64,000 bases of DNA from Halobacillus litoralis (GTDB lineage Bacteria > Bacillota > Bacilli > Bacillales > Halobacillaceae), in NCBI RefSeq assembly GCF_020171725.1, contig NZ_JAIVAJ010000002.1:310001-374000 (forward strand), in the 5' to 3' direction. The notes beneath the pieces were generated by a model that had not been told where the DNA came from, made no database searches, and saw only the letters and a list, made by a program, of their open reading frames with translations. A program made the translations under genes and the position numbers. Shown here piece after piece: positions 26,957 through 36,526 of the stretch (positions are counted from its first letter, which is position 1; the number at the start of each line of letters is the position of its first letter).

Positions 26957-28849
26957 ATGGATCTGAACAAAATTCAAAACCCTTCTTTTTTGAAGGAATT
27001 GTCAACAAACGAACTAGAGGTACTAGCGGAAGAAATTCGTCAGTTCTTAATTACGAACTTGGCGGATACGGGTGGTCACTTAGGAGCTAATCTAGGCGTC
27101 GTCGAATTAACACTGGCGCTTCATAAAGTGTATGAAAGTCCGAAAGACCGCTTCTTGTGGGATGTCGGACACCAATCATACATTCACAAAATCCTTACGG
27201 GTAGAGCGGATCAGTTTGACACGCTGAGACAATATAAAGGATTATGCGGTTTTCCGAAGCGGAATGAAAGTGAGCATGATATCTGGGAAACCGGTCACAG
27301 CTCCACCTCTCTATCTGGTGCAATGGGCATGGCGATTGCAAGGGATTTGAAGAATGAAGACCATTCGATCCTTCCCATCATTGGTGATGGAGCCTTGACT
27401 GGTGGAATGGCTCTGGAAGCTTTGAACCACATCGGACATGAGAAAAAAAATGTAACCGTTATCCTTAATGACAACGAAATGTCGATCGCTAAAAACGTTG
27501 GAGCTCTTCACGGAGCACTAGGCAGAATGCGAAGCGCAGGTAAATATAACCGAGCAAAAGAAGATTTAGAATGGCTGTTGAAGAAAGTCCCTGCGGTAGG
27601 AGGACACCTTGCTAAAGCAGCAGAACGTCTGAAGGACAGCATGAAATATTTTGTCGTACCTGGGATGTTCTTTGAAGAGTTTGGGTTCACGTATTACGGT
27701 CCTGTTGATGGACACGACTTCAACGACCTGATTGAGAATTTAAACTACGCACAGAAGACGAACGGACCAGTTATTGTGCATGTCATGACGCAGAAAGGGA
27801 AAGGTTATCACCCTGCTGAAACGGACGTTAAAGACAAGTGGCATGGTGTGGGTCCTTATAAGATTGAGTCTGGTGAGAAAATTAAACCGGTTAATGCCCC
27901 GCCTGCATGGAGTCAAGTCATCAGTGACGCTTTATCACATGAAGCAAGAACCGATAACCGCATCGTTGCCATTACCCCAGCTATGATCCTCGGCTCTAAA
28001 CTGGACAAATTCGGTGAAGAGTTCCCGGACCGTCTGTACGACGTCGGAATCGCCGAGCAGCATGCTACGACGGTAGCTGCTGGACTGGCTACACAAAATA
28101 TGAAACCATTCCTTGCCATTTACTCAACATTCCTTCAGCGTGGATACGATCAAGTAATTCATGATGTGGCGCGTCAGAATCTGAATGTCATATTCGGGAT
28201 TGACCGCGCAGGACTTGTAGGGGCAGATGGAGAAACCCACCAGGGCGTTTTCGATATTGCCTTTATGAGGTCAGTTCCGAACATGGTGATTACGATGCCG
28301 AAAGACGAGAATGAGGCACAGCATCTTGTGCACACAGCTGTTGAATACGATGATGGACCGATAGCAATTCGTTATCCTCGAGGAAACGGTAAAGGTGTCG
28401 AGATGGACAAAACGCTTAAGACCATTCCATTAGGAAGCTGGGAAGTTCTGAAGGAAGGGACGGACGGAGTCATTCTCACCTTCGGAACGACGATCGATAT
28501 GGCGCTTGAAGCAAGTAAACAACTTGAACAAGAGGGTCGTTCCGTAAGGGTTGTGAATGCACGTTTCATCAAACCGCTTGATGATGCGATGCTTCACGAT
28601 ATTATGAAGAGCGAATTGCCGATCTTGACAGTAGAAGAAGGAGTTCTCCTCGGAGGATTTGGCTCAAGTATTCTGGAGTTTGCAGAAGAACATCATTACA
28701 CGTCGCAGTGGGTGAAACGTATGGGCGTGCCGGATCGTTTTATCGAGCACGGCAGTGTTTCGAAACTGTGGGAAGAGATCGGTTTGACTTCTGACAATAT
28801 TGTCTCGAATGTAAAAGAGATGATACCAAGTAAACAGCAAAGGGCTTGA
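26957..28849 (+). CDS. dxs: 1-deoxy-D-xylulose-5-phosphate synthase
   Basis: A 630-aa thiamine-diphosphate enzyme that condenses pyruvate and glyceraldehyde 3-phosphate, the first step of the MEP isoprenoid pathway. It shows the cofactor motif [18 protein letters not shown] with [10 protein letters not shown], and the GIAEQHA glutamate that activates ThDP. The start is ATG 26957 ([12 protein letters not shown]) after AAGGGGG; the TTG at 26954 is less likely. It follows oapA by 27 nt. Confidence 0.97.
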   Translation: MDLNKIQNPSFLKELSTNELEVLAEEIRQFLITNLADTGGHLGANLGVVELTLALHKVYESPKDRFLWDVGHQSYIHKILTGRADQFDTLRQYKGLCGFPKRNESEHDIWETGHSSTSLSGAMGMAIARDLKNEDHSILPIIGDGALTGGMALEALNHIGHEKKNVTVILNDNEMSIAKNVGALHGALGRMRSAGKYNRAKEDLEWLLKKVPAVGGHLAKAAERLKDSMKYFVVPGMFFEEFGFTYYGPVDGHDFNDLIENLNYAQKTNGPVIVHVMTQKGKGYHPAETDVKDKWHGVGPYKIESGEKIKPVNAPPAWSQVISDALSHEARTDNRIVAITPAMILGSKLDKFGEEFPDRLYDVGIAEQHATTVAAGLATQNMKPFLAIYSTFLQRGYDQVIHDVARQNLNVIFGIDRAGLVGADGETHQGVFDIAFMRSVPNMVITMPKDENEAQHLVHTAVEYDDGPIAIRYPRGNGKGVEMDKTLKTIPLGSWEVLKEGTDGVILTFGTTIDMALEASKQLEQEGRSVRVVNARFIKPLDDAMLHDIMKSELPILTVEEGVLLGGFGSSILEFAEEHHYTSQWVKRMGVPDRFIEHGSVSKLWEEIGLTSDNIVSNVKEMIPSKQQRA

Positions 28850-28852
28850 CAT

Positions 28853-29680
28853 ATGAGTAAAAAAGTACGATTAGATGTATTATTGGTTGAAAAAGGATAT
28901 ATCGAAACAAGAGAAAAAGCGAAACGGACGATTATGGCCGGTCTTGTCTTCTCTGAACAGACCAGATTAGATAAGCCCGGGCTCAAAGTCGAAGAAGATC
29001 TTCCGATTACCGTGAAGGGAAAGGCTGTCCCTTACGTGAGTCGAGGAGGCTTGAAGCTTGAGAAAGCCTTGAATGAATTCGATCTCAACGTGAAAGACAA
29101 AATTATGATTGATATCGGTTCATCTACTGGTGGATTCACTGACTGTGCCCTGCAGAATGGTGCAGCGCTTAGTTATGCTGTAGACGTCGGCTATAATCAG
29201 TTGGATTGGAAATTGAGAAACCATCCGCAGGTCGTCGTGATGGAGCGAACAAACTTCCGGTATGTGACGAAAGAAGATCTGACGCAAGGACTTCCTTCTT
29301 TTGCTTCCATTGACGTTTCGTTCATTTCTTTAAAATTGATCCTGCCCGTTTTGAAAAGTCTCCTTACAGTTGGAGGAGAGGTAGCTGCCCTTATAAAACC
29401 GCAGTTTGAAGCCGGACGGGAACAGGTTGGTAAGAAAGGAATCATTAAAAACCCTGTGATTCACGAAGAAGTATGTCAAAACATCCTCAGATTCGCTGTC
29501 GAGCAGGGGTTCTCTGTAGAGGCGCTGACCTTCTCTCCTATTACTGGAGGGGATGGCAACATTGAGTTCCTCGTACATTTACGTAATTCAGGCGAAAAAG
29601 AGGGAATGATATCAGAGGAAGTCGATATTGAGGCGGTTGTGCAGGAAGCGCATGCGACTCATAAAAAAAAGACAGAGTAG
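28853..29680 (+). CDS. yqxC: TlyA-family rRNA methyltransferase (YqxC)
   Basis: A 275-aa protein with an N-terminal S4 RNA-binding domain (about 5-65) and a FtsJ-like SAM-binding domain (DIGSSTGGFTDCALQNGA). TlyA enzymes methylate the 2'-OH of cytidines in 16S and/or 23S rRNA. The start is ATG 28853, 3 nt after dxs, with a weak ribosome binding site that suggests coupling. The B. subtilis order dxs-yqxC-ahrC-recN is conserved. Confidence 0.93.
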   Translation: MSKKVRLDVLLVEKGYIETREKAKRTIMAGLVFSEQTRLDKPGLKVEEDLPITVKGKAVPYVSRGGLKLEKALNEFDLNVKDKIMIDIGSSTGGFTDCALQNGAALSYAVDVGYNQLDWKLRNHPQVVVMERTNFRYVTKEDLTQGLPSFASIDVSFISLKLILPVLKSLLTVGGEVAALIKPQFEAGREQVGKKGIIKNPVIHEEVCQNILRFAVEQGFSVEALTFSPITGGDGNIEFLVHLRNSGEKEGMISEEVDIEAVVQEAHATHKKKTE

Positions 29681-29683
29681 GAT

Positions 29684-29707
29684 AGGGGCTGATACAGCCC
29701 TTTTCTT
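29684..29707 (+). terminator. Short terminator after yqxC
   Basis: GGGCT (29686-29690) and AGCCC (29696-29700) form a short GC hairpin followed by TTTTCTT. The stem is short and read-through is plausible. Confidence 0.6.
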
Positions 29708-29801
29708 ATGATAAAGGGAATACATGCTTTCTCTTAGTCGCGACATCTTTAGAGTGTTAGGAGTAAGAATAGGTTTTGCATCCTTGAAATGGAGGAAGGT
29801 C

Positions 29802-30251
29802 ATGAATAAAGGACAACGACACATCAAAATTAGAGAGCTTATTACAAATGATGATATCGAAACACAAGATGAGCTTGTCGATCGTCTCAAAGGGATGGGC
29901 TATAACGTCACACAGGCTACTGTATCGAGGGACATCAAGGAACTTCACTTAGTGAAAGTGCCGATGATGGATGGACGATACAAATACAGCCTCCCTGCAG
30001 ATCAGCGCTTTAATCCTTTTGAAAAGTTGAAGCGACTTATGATGGATGCTTTCGTCAGTATCGATCGTGCGGGTCACTTTATCATCTTAAAAACGCTTCC
30101 CGGTAATGCGAATGCTGTTGGAGCTTTGATTGATAACCTGGAGTGGGAAGAGATCATGGGAACGATTTGTGGAGACGATACATGTCTCATCATTTGCCGT
30201 AGTGAGGAACAGACTCAAACCATAAGTGATCAACTATTAAATATGCTATAA
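29802..30251 (+). CDS. ahrC: Arginine repressor ArgR/AhrC
   Basis: A 149-aa hexameric repressor/activator of arginine metabolism. It has an N-terminal winged helix ([28 protein letters not shown], about 18-45) and a C-terminal arginine-binding domain ending in [14 protein letters not shown]. The start is ATG 29802 with GGAGGAAGG upstream ([14 protein letters not shown], identical in pattern to B. subtilis AhrC); the 26 extra upstream codons in the open frame are rejected. Confidence 0.97.
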   Translation: MNKGQRHIKIRELITNDDIETQDELVDRLKGMGYNVTQATVSRDIKELHLVKVPMMDGRYKYSLPADQRFNPFEKLKRLMMDAFVSIDRAGHFIILKTLPGNANAVGALIDNLEWEEIMGTICGDDTCLIICRSEEQTQTISDQLLNML

Positions 30252-30275
30252 ATTTAAACTGAGGTGGATCGTTTC

Positions 30276-31997
30276 ATGCTTACTGAATTATCTATTCGTG
30301 ATTTTGCTATCATTGAACATGTTTCAGTGAACTTTAAAGAAGGCTTGACGGTGCTTACAGGTGAAACAGGTGCCGGGAAGTCGATTATTATTGATGCGAT
30401 TCAACTGCTCTCTGGTGGAAGAGGGTCGGTCGAATTCGTCCGTCACGGAACAAAGAAAGCAGAAATCGAAGGGTTATTTACCATTGATGCCGACCATCCG
30501 ATTTATGAGAAAGGCCAGGAGTTCGGTGTTGAAATTGAGGAGGATGGAATGGTCGTTCTACAGAGGACGATTACCCATCAAGGCAAAAGTATCTGCCGTG
30601 TAAACGGAAAACTCGTGACGCTTGGGATACTCCGTGAATTTGGACATACGCTGATCGACATTCACAGCCAACATGAAACACAGTCGCTTATGGACCCGGA
30701 TCGTCACATAGAGCTGTTGGATCTGTTTTCAAATAAAGAACTTCAAAAATCCCAACAGGAATATCGTGATTCCTATGATCAATACCGCGCTATCGTGAAG
30801 CGCTACAAAGAACTAAGTGAGAATGAGCAGGAAATGGCTCAACGTCTTGACCTTTTAGAGTTTCAATTAAACGAGTTGCAGGAAGCGGAGCTCGTGCCGA
30901 ACGAAGATGAAGAGTTAAGCGAAGAACGGACCAAATTGAATAATTATGAAAAGATTTACCAAGGGATCCACGACGCCTACAATTCCTTATACGGTGAGCA
31001 GAAGGGTCTGGACTGGTTAGGACATGCGATGAGTTCAATGGAAAGCATTGCAGATTTTGATGAGAAAATGGGTAAGATTGCAGAAGAGCTTTCGAATTCT
31101 TACTATATCATGGAAGAATTAACGTTCCAGCTGAGCAGTCAAATGGCCGATTTGGAATTCGATCCTGAACGGTTGAATCAAATTGAATCTCGACTGAATG
31201 AACTGAACCGCCTGAAAAAGAAGTACGGTGTTTCGGTAGAAGAAATGATGGAATATGCTTCTAAAATTGAAGAAGAGATCGATGAAATTAAGAATAAGGA
31301 TTCTCATTTGTCGAAGTTGGAGAACCAGATTTATGAAATCGGGCAGGATGCGGTGTTAGAAGCGAAGAACATCCATGATTTACGTGTTCAATCTTCTGAG
31401 GAACTCTCAAAGTCAATCCATGAAGAACTCCAAGACCTTTACTTAGAGAAAGCTTCCTTTGCTGTCGATATTCAGATGAAAGAGGGGAAAGAAAGTGACC
31501 CCAAGCTTGATGGAAAGCACGTACAACTGCTCCCGACAGGCATTGACCTTGTTAAATTCCTTATTACGACGAATCCGGGTGAACCTCTTAAAGAAATACA
31601 TAAGGTTGCATCTGGAGGCGAAATGTCACGAATCATGCTTGCTTTAAAAAGAATCTTCTCTCGTCATCAAGGCGTTACGAGCGTCATTTTCGACGAAGTT
31701 GATACAGGTGTAAGCGGGCGAGTCGCTCAATCCATTGCTGAGAAAATTCACGGGATTTCCGTAGGTTCCCAAGTGCTTTGTATTTCACACCTTCCTCAAG
31801 TAGCAGCAATGGCCGATACACATATAAGAATCGAAAAGCAGGTCGATAATGACCGCACCTATACGCGTGTCATCGAGCTAGAAGACAGCGAGAAAACCGA
31901 CGAATTATCCAGAATGATAACAGGTGCTGAAATCACTCAAACAACGCTTGAGCATGCCAGGGAACTACTTCAAATGGCCGAAAAACATAAAAAATAA
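30276..31997 (+). CDS. recN: DNA repair protein RecN
   Basis: A 573-aa SMC-like protein that acts early at DNA double-strand breaks. The Walker A motif is GETGAGKS, the signature is LKEIHKVASGGEMSRIMLALK, and the Walker B region is SVIFDEVDTGVSGR. A long coiled coil fills about 150-360. The start is ATG 30276 with GAGGTGG at 30261-30267. It lies 24 nt after ahrC. Confidence 0.97.
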   Translation: MLTELSIRDFAIIEHVSVNFKEGLTVLTGETGAGKSIIIDAIQLLSGGRGSVEFVRHGTKKAEIEGLFTIDADHPIYEKGQEFGVEIEEDGMVVLQRTITHQGKSICRVNGKLVTLGILREFGHTLIDIHSQHETQSLMDPDRHIELLDLFSNKELQKSQQEYRDSYDQYRAIVKRYKELSENEQEMAQRLDLLEFQLNELQEAELVPNEDEELSEERTKLNNYEKIYQGIHDAYNSLYGEQKGLDWLGHAMSSMESIADFDEKMGKIAEELSNSYYIMEELTFQLSSQMADLEFDPERLNQIESRLNELNRLKKKYGVSVEEMMEYASKIEEEIDEIKNKDSHLSKLENQIYEIGQDAVLEAKNIHDLRVQSSEELSKSIHEELQDLYLEKASFAVDIQMKEGKESDPKLDGKHVQLLPTGIDLVKFLITTNPGEPLKEIHKVASGGEMSRIMLALKRIFSRHQGVTSVIFDEVDTGVSGRVAQSIAEKIHGISVGSQVLCISHLPQVAAMADTHIRIEKQVDNDRTYTRVIELEDSEKTDELSRMITGAEITQTTLEHARELLQMAEKHKK

Positions 31998-32002
31998 AAA
32001 CG

Positions 32003-32036
32003 TAAACGTGGGAATTTTTCCTGCGTTTATTTTTTG
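32003..32036 (+). terminator. recN terminator
   Basis: TAAACGTGGG (32003-32012) pairs with CCTGCGTTTA (32020-32029, two G-U pairs), followed by a T run. Confidence 0.85.
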
Positions 32037-32215
32037 TTGAAGTGCGAAAGAATATGCAGATAACACGGTCTTATTATTCTTGGTTGTTGTTTCATGTGGT
32101 GGGAAAGCGTACTATTTTTACGCAGATTATGCTCGTTTAAAATGAGGGCTTGAAGACCACATTAGTAGTAAGCCAATTAAGTTGGCATTGGATGATTGAG
32201 GAGTGAGAACCTTTG

Positions 32216-33454
32216 ATGCAACAGAGAACATTTAACTATATATGTGGTTCGATTCTCCTGCTGTTCATGCTCGCTTTACCTTTTCTAAGCCCGGTTCAAA
32301 AATATTTGTCCATCCCTGATGAAGTGAAGGTGATGGCTTCAGAAGACGCACAGCCTGTCTTCAAAGACAGCTCGAATGAAGCTTTGACAGCTTTTTCTTC
32401 GAGCAATGATCATCAGATATTTTATGAAGTGGCGGGCGTCCCTTTAAAGAAAACACAGGTTCAAGCCATGAAGGATATCCGTCTGATTCCAGGCGGTCAA
32501 TCTGTAGGTGTTGAGCTGCATACGAAAGGGGTACTCGTCGTAGGGCACCATCTTGTCACAGAAAAAGGGGATCAAAGTGTATCTCCAGGGGAGAAAGCTG
32601 ATGTGCTGGTTGGTGACATTTTGTTAGAAGGAAATGGTCAGGAATTGAATAGTATGGAGGACTTGTCTTCTTTAGTCAAAGAGTCAGGTCAGGCGGGAGA
32701 AACAATACAGCTGACGCTTCAAAGAGACGGTAAGGAATTAGAGACGTCACTGAAGCCCGCATTCAACGAGCAAGACGCGGAATTTCAAGTAGGTCTATAT
32801 GTACGTGACTCAGCTGCTGGGATTGGAACGATGACGTTTTATCATCCAGAGAGTGAGAAATACGGGGCACTTGGTCATGTCATTTCAGATATGGATACAA
32901 AGAAACCGATTCAAATTCATGAAGGCACTATTGTCGAATCTCATGTGACGTCCATTGAAAAAGGCAGCCAAGGCGTTCCTGGAGAGAAAAAAGCACGCTT
33001 CTCAATGAAAGAAGATCGTCTCGGTACCATTACGAAGAATACACCATATGGAATTTTTGGAGAGCTTGATCGTGATATGGCGAACGACCAATTTCCAGAA
33101 GGGCTTCCTGTCGGGTATTCTGACCAGGTCGAAGAAGGACCTGCACAGATTTTAACCGTGCTTGAAGGAGACAAGCTTCAGGCTTATGATATCGAAATTG
33201 TAAACAATATGCCGAAGAAAAGTGCCGTGACAAAAGGCATGATCCTGAAGGTTACAGATGAAGAATTGTTGAACGAAACCGGTGGAATCGTTCAAGGGAT
33301 GAGTGGGAGTCCGATTATTCAAAACGGAAAAATCATCGGAGCGGTGACGCACGTGTTTGTAAATGATCCGACCAGCGGATACGGGGTTCACATTGAATGG
33401 ATGCTGCAGGAAGCTGGGATTGAGATTTACGAAGAGACATCGAAGGCAAGCTAA
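32216..33454 (+). CDS. spoIVB: SpoIVB peptidase (S55 family)
   Basis: A 412-aa forespore-secreted serine peptidase that cleaves SpoIVFA and so triggers pro-sigma-K processing. It has an N-terminal membrane anchor/signal (about 7-24), a PDZ domain (about 95-185) and the S55 domain with GHVIS (catalytic His) and GMSGSPI (catalytic Ser). The start is ATG 32216 after GAGGAGTGAG. Expression in the forespore is expected, but I could not define a convincing sigma-F/G promoter in the preceding 180 bases. Confidence 0.95.
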   Translation: MQQRTFNYICGSILLLFMLALPFLSPVQKYLSIPDEVKVMASEDAQPVFKDSSNEALTAFSSSNDHQIFYEVAGVPLKKTQVQAMKDIRLIPGGQSVGVELHTKGVLVVGHHLVTEKGDQSVSPGEKADVLVGDILLEGNGQELNSMEDLSSLVKESGQAGETIQLTLQRDGKELETSLKPAFNEQDAEFQVGLYVRDSAAGIGTMTFYHPESEKYGALGHVISDMDTKKPIQIHEGTIVESHVTSIEKGSQGVPGEKKARFSMKEDRLGTITKNTPYGIFGELDRDMANDQFPEGLPVGYSDQVEEGPAQILTVLEGDKLQAYDIEIVNNMPKKSAVTKGMILKVTDEELLNETGGIVQGMSGSPIIQNGKIIGAVTHVFVNDPTSGYGVHIEWMLQEAGIEIYEETSKAS

Positions 33455-33467
33455 GTAGCACATGAAG

Positions 33468-33511
33468 AACCCGTACGTAGCATTGACAAATGCGCTGTAC
33501 GGGTTTTTTTA
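33468..33511 (+). terminator. spoIVB terminator
   Basis: AACCCGTAC (33468-33476) pairs with GTACGGGTT (33497-33505), followed by a T tract. Confidence 0.9.
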
Positions 33512-33558
33512 TGCAATTTCAATAGACGATCTGAACACGACTATGTACATATTATCCA

Positions 33559-33698
33559 TTCGACAAAATTCGACAATAGCGGTCGCTGTCTGTCGAATGA
33601 GTGCGAATTCTAAAGGATTTTTAAGCATTTTGAAGATAATCTCAAATTATGAAATTTTTTTGTTATAATAAAAAAGGGTTAAGTTACCTGTTGTCGAA
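33559..33698 (+). promoter_or_regulatory. Four 0A boxes in the spo0A promoter region
   Basis: Perfect 7-bp 0A boxes occur at 33559-33565 and 33569-33575 (TTCGACA) and at 33591-33597 and 33692-33698 (TGTCGAA). They show that Spo0A~P regulates its own gene. Between them lie a sigma-H-like -35 (AAAGGATTT, 33612-33620) with GAAGAT about 11 bp on, and a TATAAT at 33664-33669 that may serve a vegetative promoter. The last box falls downstream of TATAAT, in the transcribed leader. Confidence 0.85.
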
Positions 33699-33747
33699 TA
33701 TATCAACACAAGGGATTAGAGAACTATTCTCGTAAGGAGGAAATTTC

Positions 33748-34524
33748 ATGGAGAAGATTCAAGTTTGTTTGGCCGATGATAACCGTGAACTCGTTAAGCT
33801 TCTTGAGGAATATTTTGAGGGTGCTCAGGACATTGAGGTGGTAGGTGCTTCTTATAACGGCAAAGACTGCTTGCAAATGGTGGAGGAGAAAAAGCCTGAC
33901 GTTCTCATTTTAGATATTATCATGCCACATCTAGATGGACTGGCTGTATTGTCTAAACTGAAGGAATTCGAATCGAACCCTGACGTCATTATGCTTACAG
34001 CTTTCGGTCAGGAAGAAGTAACGAAGAAAGCGGTTGAGTTAGGTGCTTCTTACTTTATGATGAAACCGTTTGATTTAGACCACTTAGCTGAACAAATCCG
34101 TCAGCTGAAGCATGCAGGGGATCCGATTAACAGAGCGTTAGGCAGCACGTACACGTCTTCCAGAAAGAAACCGGATCTTGATACAAGCATTACGCATATC
34201 ATTCACGAAGTTGGAGTACCAGCACACATTAAGGGGTATCAGTATCTGCGTGAAGCGATTACGATGGTGTACAATGACCTCGAGCTTCTTGGCTCTATTA
34301 CGAAAGTTCTCTATCCAGACATTGCAACGAAGTACAATACGACAGCTTCAAGAGTAGAGCGTGCCATCCGTCATGCCATCGAAGTGGCTTGGAACCGTGG
34401 AAATATTGATGCAATTTCATCACTGTTTGGTTACACGATTTCCAACACGAAAGCAAAACCGACGAACTCAGAATTCATCGCAATGGTTGCAGATCGTCTG
34501 AGACTTGAACACAAAGCAAGCTGA
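33748..34524 (+). CDS. spo0A: Sporulation master regulator Spo0A
   Basis: A 258-aa response regulator. The receiver domain (1-122) has the phosphoacceptor D56 in [12 protein letters not shown], the acidic pocket D10/D11, and the switch residues in MLTAFG and FMMKPFD. The C-terminal effector domain contains the recognition helix in [17 protein letters not shown]. When phosphorylated it activates or represses sporulation and stationary-phase genes at TGTCGAA boxes, including those in its own promoter. The start is ATG 33748 after AAGGAGG. Confidence 0.98.
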   Translation: MEKIQVCLADDNRELVKLLEEYFEGAQDIEVVGASYNGKDCLQMVEEKKPDVLILDIIMPHLDGLAVLSKLKEFESNPDVIMLTAFGQEEVTKKAVELGASYFMMKPFDLDHLAEQIRQLKHAGDPINRALGSTYTSSRKKPDLDTSITHIIHEVGVPAHIKGYQYLREAITMVYNDLELLGSITKVLYPDIATKYNTTASRVERAIRHAIEVAWNRGNIDAISSLFGYTISNTKAKPTNSEFIAMVADRLRLEHKAS

Positions 34525-34576
34525 AGATAGACGATTCAAAACTTCACTGGACTTATTTATGTACGCTTAAGTTTAA

Positions 34577-34615
34577 AAGTCTCTTGTCTCCTGGTGGGAT
34601 AAGAGGCTTTTTTAT
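34577..34615 (+). terminator. spo0A terminator
   Basis: AGTCTCTTGTC and GGATAAGAGGCT form an imperfect hairpin ending in a T6 tract. Confidence 0.8.
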
Positions 34616-34625
34616 TTTTCCAACA

Positions 34626-34668
34626 AAATAGCAGGGAAACGCGGCCATGCCGCTTTCCCTGCTATTTG
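34626..34668 (-). terminator. Terminator overlapping the stop of the 93-aa gene
   Basis: AATAGCAGGGAAA and TTTCCCTGCTATT pair, with an inner GCGG/CCGC. The stop codon of the minus-strand gene (34662-34664) lies inside the stem. On the minus strand it is followed by TTTTGTTG. Confidence 0.75.
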
Positions 34669-34943
34669 TATTCCATCCATTTATGTATATGCTCAGCAAG
34701 TTGTCTGTCATCATAGAAACCTTGATCAATCGCATGTATGTAGGGGTCAAGGAGTTGGCGCAGAGGTTGTTCAAGGAGGAAGACGCCCATGCGGTTGAAT
34801 AACCGATAGCAGAACGGAAGGTCAGGATATTGGATGATGACATACCGGTGACCATCACTTTTAAAAGTACATACTAAATTAATTTCGCACTCTGAGGGAT
34901 AAAATGAATATCCTCCGAAGCCGTTACGGCGACGAACCAGCAA
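34662..34943 (-). CDS. Hypothetical 93-aa protein
   Basis: I do not recognise the family. The protein is compact, mixed in charge and aromatic-rich (VIIQYPDLPFCYRLFNRMG, WMEY), without signal peptide or membrane helix. The case for a real gene is a strong AAAGGAGG site 7 nt before a TTG start (34943), a dedicated terminator at its stop, and clear room between convergent spo0A and divergent aspartate kinase. It is absent from this position in B. subtilis. Confidence 0.7.
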   Translation of the reverse strand: MLVRRRNGFGGYSFYPSECEINLVCTFKSDGHRYVIIQYPDLPFCYRLFNRMGVFLLEQPLRQLLDPYIHAIDQGFYDDRQLAEHIHKWMEYK

Positions 34944-35084
34944 GGGTGAGCCTCCTTTCTTAAACGTGTTAACCTGTAATCATTATACATGAATAATGAC
35001 ATCATTTGTCATCTGATGTCAATTTTCTATTAATTTCTTATTTTTTTTATTCTTTTTACCTTCATCTTCAACCGACTATTGTGG

Positions 35085-35090
35085 TACAAT
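35085..35090 (+). promoter_or_regulatory. -10 element of the aspartate kinase promoter
   Basis: TACAAT with TGG directly upstream (extended -10). A weak TTCATC lies 18 bp before it. No lysine riboswitch is visible in the short leader. Confidence 0.5.
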
Positions 35091-35133
35091 TCTTAATTAT
35101 TAAATACTTTAGGTCGTTAATGGGGTGTTGTAG

Positions 35134-36483
35134 ATGAAAGTAGTAAAATTTGGCGGAAGTTCCGTAGCAAGTGCAGATCAAATTAAAAAAATTACGAAGA
35201 TCATTACATCAGACGAAGAGCGAAGGGTCATTGTGGTGTCGGCGCCCGGAAAACGCTTTTCAGAAGACGTGAAGGTTACTGACCTCTTGATTCAGCTCGG
35301 AGAATCTTTGCAGGCTGGAATCGATCATCAGGAAGCTTACCGACAAATCATCTCACGTTTTGGTGGGATCGTGTCCGATTTGGGTATCGACTCTTCGGTC
35401 ATGGAAACAGTCAAAAATAAAATTGATCAGTCGGTCGAGCTGATACGATCGAATGACTCCACAGGGATGGATTCCCTGAAGTCGTGTGGGGAGGATGGAT
35501 CGGCACTCATTATCAGTGCCTATCTGAGTCATCTCGGATATAAAGGTGCTTATGTCAATCCAAAGGAAGCGGGGATTCTCGTCCGTGATCAGCCGGGTGG
35601 TGCCCTTGTGCTGGATGAGAGCTTCGAACGTTTGTATCAGCTTAGAGAAAGGGAGGAAACGCTCGTTATACCCGGGTTTTTCGGGTTTACGCCTGACGAG
35701 AAGCTTGTAACGTTCTCAAGAGGGGGCTCTGATATTACAGGGTCGATTGTTGCGGCGGGTGTCAAAGCTGATTTATACGAAAACTTCACAGACGTCGACT
35801 CCGTTTTTTGTGTCAATCCAATGCTCGTTGATAACCCGCGTCCTATGACGACGCTCACGTACAGGGAAATGCGAGAGCTTTCCTACGCTGGTTTCAGTGT
35901 GTTTCATGATGAAGCACTTATTCCCGCCTTTAAAGAGAAGATACCGGTCTGTATTAAAAATACGAACAATCCATCTGCGCCTGGCACGATGATTGTTGCC
36001 GAGCTGCCTGAGCGTGAAGATCATGTTGTCGGAATCGCTAGTGATGAAGGTTTCCTGAACCTTTATGTCAGCAAATACTTAATGAACCGAGAAATTGGAT
36101 TCGGGCGCAGATTGCTTCAAATCCTTGAGGATGAGGGCGTCTCGTTCGAGCATGCTCCTTCGGGAATTGATGATATGTCTGTCATTATTCGGGATCACCA
36201 TCTTCCGAAGGATAAAGAACAAGTGGTTGTCAGGCGAATTAAAGATGAACTTCAGGTCGACATGGTCTTGATTGAGCGGGATATGGCGATGATCATGATT
36301 GTCGGGGAAGGGATGAACCAGACAGTCGGCATTGCAAGCAGCGCTACTTCTGCATTCCATAAGGCAGGGGTCAACATTGAAATGATTAACCAGGGGTCTT
36401 CTGAAGTATCCATGATGTTTGGCGTAAAGTCAGAGGGACTTGCTTCAGCTGTGCAATCTCTATATAAGACGTTTTTTGAGTGA
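35134..36483 (+). CDS. yclM: Aspartate kinase (YclM type, monofunctional)
   Basis: A 449-aa enzyme phosphorylating aspartate, the first step towards lysine, threonine, methionine and dipicolinate precursors. The N-terminal kinase domain has VKFGGSSVA, SRGGSDITGSIVAAG and YENFTDVDS; the C-terminus has two ACT domains (about 300-449) with MIMIVGEGM and VNIEMINQGSSEVSMMFGV. Length and the undivided reading frame suit the YclM class rather than the lysine-riboswitch LysC. The ribosome binding site is GGGGTG. It is monocistronic with its own terminator. Confidence 0.93.
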   Translation: MKVVKFGGSSVASADQIKKITKIITSDEERRVIVVSAPGKRFSEDVKVTDLLIQLGESLQAGIDHQEAYRQIISRFGGIVSDLGIDSSVMETVKNKIDQSVELIRSNDSTGMDSLKSCGEDGSALIISAYLSHLGYKGAYVNPKEAGILVRDQPGGALVLDESFERLYQLREREETLVIPGFFGFTPDEKLVTFSRGGSDITGSIVAAGVKADLYENFTDVDSVFCVNPMLVDNPRPMTTLTYREMRELSYAGFSVFHDEALIPAFKEKIPVCIKNTNNPSAPGTMIVAELPEREDHVVGIASDEGFLNLYVSKYLMNREIGFGRRLLQILEDEGVSFEHAPSGIDDMSVIIRDHHLPKDKEQVVVRRIKDELQVDMVLIERDMAMIMIVGEGMNQTVGIASSATSAFHKAGVNIEMINQGSSEVSMMFGVKSEGLASAVQSLYKTFFE

Positions 36484-36486
36484 AAA

Positions 36487-36526
36487 AAAGCGAAGCGGGA
36501 CGCTTATCGGTCCTGCTTCGCTTTTT
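36487..36526. terminator. Bidirectional terminator, aspartate kinase / exonuclease
   Basis: AAAGCGAAGCGGGAC (36487-36501) pairs with GTCCTGCTTCGCTTT (36510-36524, one G-U). It lies between convergent genes and overlaps the exonuclease 3' end. Confidence 0.88.

Noticed and set aside
32037..32215. Sigma-F or sigma-G promoter for spoIVB
   Set aside because: CGTACTA (about 32109) resembles a sigma-G -10, but no matching -35 at the right distance was found.
33462..33668. 68-codon frame in the spo0A upstream region
   Set aside because: It runs through the spoIVB terminator and three 0A boxes and has no plausible ribosome binding site.
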